Shown in pieces: positions 34,602-38,612 of a DNA stretch of 38,612 nucleotides. The stretch is taken from NCBI GenBank assembly GCA_017621515.1, contig JAGASY010000010.1:1-38612 (forward strand), given 5' to 3'. The DNA is from Bacteroidaceae bacterium. GTDB taxonomy: Bacteria; Bacteroidota; Bacteroidia; Bacteroidales; Bacteroidaceae. The notes below the pieces were generated by a model that did no database searches, was not told the origin of the DNA, and saw nothing but the letters and a program-made list of their open reading frames with translations. Position 1 is the stretch's first letter. Each line of letters begins with the position of its first letter. Both the position numbers and the translations under genes were made by a program.

Positions 34602-36551
34602 ATGCAAAATTCCATATTACCAATTCAAAAGCATAAAGAACTTCTCAAATTAGAATATGAATCGCAGAAAGAAGAATTTCAGCGGCAAACTGAAAGAATG
34701 GGAATAAAGCGCAAGGTGAACAGAGGGGTGTGCTGGTATCCGGTGGAAGTGGGAAGAAACTACTACAATTCACTGAATCAGCTGGTGGTTGAGATAGTCC
34801 AGACCGAACCGAATGATATTGAGCACCATTTTGAATATGACCGTCCGGTATCTTTCTTCCACGTGACAGAGGAGGGAGAATTGAACTATTTCGAACAGAC
34901 ATGCCGTGTCAGCTATGTCAGTGACAACAAAATGGTGGTAAGTGTACCGGACATACATACGCTTGTCGATTTGCAGAAGACGGAACAGCTTGGAATACAA
35001 CTGTACTTCGATGAGACAAGTTTCAGAATCATGTTCAATACACTTGACGAGGTTATCAAAGCTAAAAAGAACAGGCTGGAGGATTTGCGCGATTTGTTTG
35101 CCGGACTTTCTCACCCGCAGAAACATTCACTCTACCCTATCCGATTTCCATGGCTCAACATGACTCAGGAAAAAGCCGTCAACGAAGTGTTATGTGCAAA
35201 AGATGTGGCAATCGTACACGGACCTCCGGGAACGGGCAAGACGACCACGCTTGTTGAAGCTATTTATGAAACATTGCGCAGAGAGACACAGGTGATGGTA
35301 TGTGCCCAGAGCAATACGGCTGTAGATTGGATTAGCGAGAAACTCGTTGACAGAGGAATCCCTGTACTACGCATAGGAAATCCGACAAGAGTGAATGACA
35401 AAATGTTGTCGTTTACATACGAACGCAAATTTGAGAGTCATCCCGATTATCCGGAACTATGGAGCATACGCAAGACGATACGCGAGATACGTTCCGGGAA
35501 CAAGAAAGGCATACACCAGAAAATCAGCAGACTGCAAGAACGCGCTTCCGAAATAGAAATACGCATCAAGCATACATTATTCGACGAAGCGCGAGTGGTA
35601 GCATGTACACTTATCGGTGCGGCAAACAAACTTCTCGTAGGGCAAAGATTTTCCACTTTGTTCATCGACGAAGCAGCGCAAGCACTTGAAGCCGCATGTT
35701 GGGTTGCGATACGGCGCGCCCACAGAGTCATACTTGCCGGCGACCATCAACAACTTCCGCCTACAGTAAAATGCTACGAAGCAATGAGACAGGGACTTGG
35801 AAGAACGCTGATGGAACGCATTGTACAGAATCAACCGGATGTGGTCACACTGCTGAAAATCCAATACCGCATGAACGAGGCTATCATGCGTTTCTCTTCC
35901 GAATGGTTCTATAAGGGTATGGTAGAATCATCTGCCGAAGTAAGAAATAGAAGCGTACTCGATTTCGATACTCCTATGGTATGGATCGACACATCAAGTG
36001 AGCACATACAGCAACAGTATGAAGAAATACAAAAAGAAAATCAGGAAGAGTCCGTAAAAGATGAAGACACTGAAGCTCAGAAAGATTTCGTGTTTCAGGA
36101 ACAATTTGTCGGTGAGAATCACGGAAGAATCAACAAACAGGAAGCAGAACTGACCATTAAGATACTTGAAGAGTACATAAAGAAAATTGGTCGCCAACGC
36201 TTTATAGACGAAAGATTGGATGTTGGAATCATCAGTCCCTACAAAGTACAGACTCAGTATCTGCGCCACCTTGTGAAAAAGAACGAGTTTCTCAAACCGT
36301 TGCGCGAAAGCATATCCATAAATACAGTGGATGGGTTTCAGGGACAAGAGCGAGACATTATACTCATAAGCCTTGTCCGTTCCAACGAGGAGGGACAAAT
36401 CGGTTTCCTCAACGACTTACGCAGAATGAATGTAGCGATGACAAGAGCGCGCATGAAGCTCATCATCATCGGCAATGCACAGACACTGAGCCATCACAGT
36501 TTCTATAAAAAGCTAAAAGAATATATTGCAATGCTGTCAGAGCAGGAATAA
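34602..36551 (+). CDS. SF1 helicase, IGHMBP2/UPF1-like
   Basis: This 649-aa ATP-dependent DNA/RNA helicase belongs to superfamily 1B-like proteins. Motifs in order are I GPPGTGKT (207-214), Ia CAQSNTAVD, II FIDEAAQALE (about 354-363), III ILAGDHQQLPPT, IV LKIQYRMNEAIM, V INTVDGFQGQERDIILIS, and VI NVAMTRARMKLIIIG. Before motif I is a beta-rich domain (about 35-165) like the 1B/stalk region of UPF1 relatives, then an acidic insert near 480-510. A frame extension from TTG (34509) overlaps the TPR gene; the ATG at 34602 is preferred. No nuclease domain is fused. It ends at a strong terminator. Confidence 0.93.
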   Translation: MQNSILPIQKHKELLKLEYESQKEEFQRQTERMGIKRKVNRGVCWYPVEVGRNYYNSLNQLVVEIVQTEPNDIEHHFEYDRPVSFFHVTEEGELNYFEQTCRVSYVSDNKMVVSVPDIHTLVDLQKTEQLGIQLYFDETSFRIMFNTLDEVIKAKKNRLEDLRDLFAGLSHPQKHSLYPIRFPWLNMTQEKAVNEVLCAKDVAIVHGPPGTGKTTTLVEAIYETLRRETQVMVCAQSNTAVDWISEKLVDRGIPVLRIGNPTRVNDKMLSFTYERKFESHPDYPELWSIRKTIREIRSGNKKGIHQKISRLQERASEIEIRIKHTLFDEARVVACTLIGAANKLLVGQRFSTLFIDEAAQALEAACWVAIRRAHRVILAGDHQQLPPTVKCYEAMRQGLGRTLMERIVQNQPDVVTLLKIQYRMNEAIMRFSSEWFYKGMVESSAEVRNRSVLDFDTPMVWIDTSSEHIQQQYEEIQKENQEESVKDEDTEAQKDFVFQEQFVGENHGRINKQEAELTIKILEEYIKKIGRQRFIDERLDVGIISPYKVQTQYLRHLVKKNEFLKPLRESISINTVDGFQGQERDIILISLVRSNEEGQIGFLNDLRRMNVAMTRARMKLIIIGNAQTLSHHSFYKKLKEYIAMLSEQE

Positions 36552-36564
36552 CGAACAGCAAAAA

Positions 36565-36620
36565 GACAGAGAGGTTTTGGAAACTTTTCTTGTTTCTTCA
36601 ACCTCTCTGTCCTTTTGCTT
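36565..36620. terminator. Bidirectional terminator between the helicase and ribE
   Basis: GACAGAGAGGTT (36565-36576) pairs perfectly with AACCTCTCTGTC (36600-36611). A plus-strand T-rich tail (CTTTTGCTTTTT) and a minus-strand T-rich tail serve the two converging genes. Confidence 0.8.
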
Positions 36621-36629
36621 TTTGCCAAC

Positions 36630-37232
36630 TTAAATGTAGGCAGCCATCCGGCTTATGTACTTTCCTATAATATCAAATTCAATATTCACCTTAGTGCCAA
36701 CTTCTATATCATGGAAGTTGGTATTTTCGTATGTATAAGGAATAATGCAAACTTGGAAACTGTCGTCTGTAGGATTACATACGGTAAGGCTGACACCATT
36801 TACCGTCACAGAACCTTTATCTACAGTGATATATCCACGACGCGCCATCTCGCGGTCGGTATGATATTTAAAAGTAAAGACGTAGCTGCCTTCTGCATCT
36901 TCTTTTCTTTCACAAATTGCAGTTTGGTCAACATGCCCCTGAACAATATGTCCGTCCAAACGTCCGTTCATCATCATGCTGCGTTCTACATTCACCTTGT
37001 CTCCTATCTTAAGAAGTCCAAGATTAGACCGGTCGAGCGTCTCTTTCATGGCGGTGACCGTATATGTGCCGTCAGCAATACGAACCACAGTAAGGCACAC
37101 ACCGTTATGGGCTATGCTCTGATCAATCTTCAACTCGTCCACGAAGGAACATTTAAGAGTAAAATGAACATTTTCCTGTTCCTTTTCTATAGCGACAACA
37201 ACTGCCGTTTCTTCTACAATACCGGAAAACAT
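36630..37232 (-). CDS. ribE: Riboflavin synthase, alpha chain
   Basis: This 200-aa enzyme dismutates two 6,7-dimethyl-8-ribityllumazines into riboflavin. It starts with the invariant MFSGIVEE and contains two lumazine-binding repeats (about 1-92 and 93-190), each with a SLTV/CLTV-type strand (AHNGVCLTVV at about 41-50; TVNGVSLTVC in the second). GHIVQGHVD (about 94-102) lies in the hinge region. Length and both repeats are complete. It is a single gene; no other rib genes or FMN riboswitch appear nearby. The promoter box at 37271-37278 is 38 bp upstream. Confidence 0.97.
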   Translation of the reverse strand: MFSGIVEETAVVVAIEKEQENVHFTLKCSFVDELKIDQSIAHNGVCLTVVRIADGTYTVTAMKETLDRSNLGLLKIGDKVNVERSMMMNGRLDGHIVQGHVDQTAICERKEDAEGSYVFTFKYHTDREMARRGYITVDKGSVTVNGVSLTVCNPTDDSFQVCIIPYTYENTNFHDIEVGTKVNIEFDIIGKYISRMAAYI

Positions 37233-37270
37233 AATCTTAAAAACTTTAATATTTTGAATTTAACAGGATG

Positions 37271-37278
37271 CAAAGGTA
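37271..37278 (-). promoter_or_regulatory. -7 box of ribE
   Basis: On the minus strand TACCTTTG fits TAnnTTTG and lies 38 bp before the ribE ATG. No -33 TTTG is found at 19 nt. Confidence 0.5.
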
Positions 37279-37327
37279 TTGTTTTTAATCAAAATACATG
37301 AAAAAAGGAATAATAAAAGGCAAAACA

Positions 37328-37359
37328 TTTGAAGCATTACCGCCAAGCAACTATCTTTG
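37328..37359 (+). promoter_or_regulatory. Promoter of the 324-aa lipoprotein gene
   Basis: TTTG (37328-37331), 20 nt and TATCTTTG (37352-37359) match the Bacteroidetes pattern; the ATG at 37391 is 31 bp further on. Confidence 0.7.
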
Positions 37360-37390
37360 TCTATTAATTTTTTAGATTCAAAACAACATC

Positions 37391-38365
37391 ATGAAAACAA
37401 AGCTGATAAATATAATTGCCATAACGGCGGCAACTATGGTAACGGCAAGTTGCAGTGAGGACAACACTACTGCAGTATCACCAATTTTTAAGGAACTTAC
37501 AATTGCACCACAGCCTGTCTATACAGGGCAATATGCATACGCTAAAGTAAGTTACACACATCCCGGAGCATATATCTATTCTTCTGAATATAACTACTCT
37601 GTCAGCAACGGTTCTTCAGGAACATGGACTGTCATAGATCCAACCACTGCAGAACCGCAATTTAAGTTTCAGGTACCGGATAATGAAGGTACATACCGAG
37701 TTACATTCAGAGCTACAAAAATCAATTTCTCCGCTACAGATGCAAACGGAGCAATATACGGAAGCGCAAACAGTGTAGCATCTTCAGTACGTGTTCTTAC
37801 TGCGGATGCAGTAAATGCTTGCTGGGGAGACACACGTGTACACATCGACAGTGTATTGAATGTGAAAGACACACTCGACGGCAAGAAAATATGGACCGGC
37901 AGCATAAAACTGAGCAATGCAGATGAGGTATATGCTTTACCTGCATCACGTATATACACTTTTGATGAATCCAACAAACTTATAAAAGTGGAAGAAACAG
38001 CGAAATACGAACTGGGATGGACAAGGCAATACAGCGAAGAACTGGAAGGTTATAAGTATGACAGTCTGCAAAACTGGACGGCATTGTCTTCAATGATTGG
38101 ATTGACTGACATAAACGGATATATTCAAGACAAATCTTCCATAGTTCTGACAGGTGCTGGAGCCAACCTGTATCCGGCAGACCAATGGGAAAAACTTGGT
38201 ACACCGCAAGAACGCGCTAATGTGGTCAATGCTTTTTGGAGTGGACAGCTTGAAAAGTTCACTTGTATTCTACACTCGGACAAAACCACATGTACGGCAA
38301 ATATTTGGTGTGAAGACGACAAACTGATTCTCAACAGAGTATATACTAAACTTGCCAATCAATAA
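37391..38365 (+). CDS. Lipoprotein with Ig/PKD-like N-terminal domain
   Basis: This 324-aa protein has a lipoprotein signal peptide (MVTASCSED, Cys about residue 21). Residues about 30-135 form an Ig/PKD-like beta sandwich (LTIAPQPVYTGQYAYAKVSY and FKFQVPDNEGTYRVTFRA), a common opening of Bacteroidetes surface lipoproteins. The C-terminal part (about 140-324) starts with the conserved-looking CWGDTRVHIDSV and is rich in Asp/Trp, but I do not recognise it. It has its own promoter and is not beside SusC/SusD. A small frame and a strong terminator follow. Surface or periplasmic location is likely; function unknown. Confidence 0.8.
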   Translation: MKTKLINIIAITAATMVTASCSEDNTTAVSPIFKELTIAPQPVYTGQYAYAKVSYTHPGAYIYSSEYNYSVSNGSSGTWTVIDPTTAEPQFKFQVPDNEGTYRVTFRATKINFSATDANGAIYGSANSVASSVRVLTADAVNACWGDTRVHIDSVLNVKDTLDGKKIWTGSIKLSNADEVYALPASRIYTFDESNKLIKVEETAKYELGWTRQYSEELEGYKYDSLQNWTALSSMIGLTDINGYIQDKSSIVLTGAGANLYPADQWEKLGTPQERANVVNAFWSGQLEKFTCILHSDKTTCTANIWCEDDKLILNRVYTKLANQ

Positions 38366-38427
38366 CAATAAAACTTTTCTAATCATTTCATATCCAAGAA
38401 AACGATTAATCTTAAAAGTCTATTTGT

Positions 38428-38514
38428 ATGAAAGATTGCAAAACAAAGTATCTCGGTAAAGTCTTCTACTGGGCGGCAATTGATACTATCTATCAAACGA
38501 CACCGTTGCAATAG
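38428..38514 (+). CDS. Possible 28-aa small protein
   Basis: An ATG frame (MKDCKTKYLGKVFYW...TTPLQ) lies between the lipoprotein stop and a strong terminator, on the same strand and apparently the same transcript. It has no recognisable motif and no ribosome-binding sequence. It may be chance; the only support is its position between a gene and its terminator. Confidence 0.2.
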   Translation: MKDCKTKYLGKVFYWAAIDTIYQTTPLQ

Positions 38515-38549
38515 ATGCAAAAAGTCATTTCTACACTTAATTTAACCAA

Positions 38550-38580
38550 AAACGTCATGAATAATCATGACGTTTTTTAT
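38550..38580 (+). terminator. Intrinsic terminator near the window end
   Basis: AAACGTCATGA (38550-38560) and TCATGACGTTT (38565-38575) form a perfect 11-bp stem with an ATAA loop, followed by TTTAT on the plus strand and an A-rich start that would also serve the minus strand. Confidence 0.75.
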
Positions 38581-38612
38581 TACCCAAACGACAAACTCCC
38601 CTGTCGGAGACA

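Noticed and set aside
36615..37301. 228-aa plus-strand frame
   Set aside because: Antisense to ribE, whose motifs are unmistakable.

Overview
The window looks like chromosomal DNA of a Bacteroidales bacterium (Bacteroides/Phocaeicola/Prevotella-type; genus not resolvable by eye). Reasons: promoters repeatedly match the Bacteroidetes pattern TTTG - 19 nt - TAnnTTTG, Shine-Dalgarno sites are weak, there is a Bacteroidetes-style polysaccharide locus, and several secreted proteins and lipoproteins are of Bacteroidetes type. I found no rRNA, tRNA, insertion sequence or CRISPR array.

Layout. 78-485: partial copy of a long intergenic repeat. 711-3888: unknown 215-aa protein, a small coiled-coil protein overlapping zapA, a structured intergenic RNA-like region, and rny (RNase Y). 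4028-7758 (+): Wzi-like capsule assembly outer-membrane protein, small lipoprotein, GT2 glycosyltransferase and TupA-like ATP-grasp protein. 7974-16855 (-): a Wzx/Wzy-type polysaccharide operon, read from 16855 down: phosphoglycosyl transferase, SLBB-rich export protein, Wzz-like chain-length protein, Wzy/EpsG-like polymerase, Wzx flippase and two GT2 enzymes, driven by tandem promoters with a ~200-nt leader. The two arms converge on a terminator at 7829-7878. 17153-18158 (-): a Panacea/SocA-type antitoxin gene overlapping a partner gene that carries a frameshift. 18271-19081: second repeat copy. 19213-21840 (-): clpB. 22194-28595 (-): three separately terminated secreted-protein genes (EndA-like nuclease, 941-aa multidomain protein, GH29 alpha-fucosidase). 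28853-29660: third repeat copy. 29835-38514: pgk, a solitary SsuA/TauA-like binding lipoprotein, a large TPR protein, an IGHMBP2/UPF1-like helicase, ribE (-) and an unknown lipoprotein.

Most unusual observation: the ~0.8-kb intergenic repeat occurs three times. Each copy contains an array of 10-bp dyad-like motifs (CAGTGCGCTG / CAGCGCACTG, flanked by AACTACTAAG / CTTAGTAGTT) starting exactly every 22 bp, two DNA helical turns, with AT-rich spacers. In all three copies the same end faces, and is co-oriented with, a promoter 86-186 bp further on (the 215-aa gene, the toxin-antitoxin operon, pgk). It carries no credible gene and does not match any element I can name.

Functionally the window mixes housekeeping (cell division, RNA decay, protein disaggregation, glycolysis, riboflavin) with surface polysaccharide synthesis and secreted scavenging enzymes. 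All readings are by eye; similarities named are from motif recognition, not from searches.
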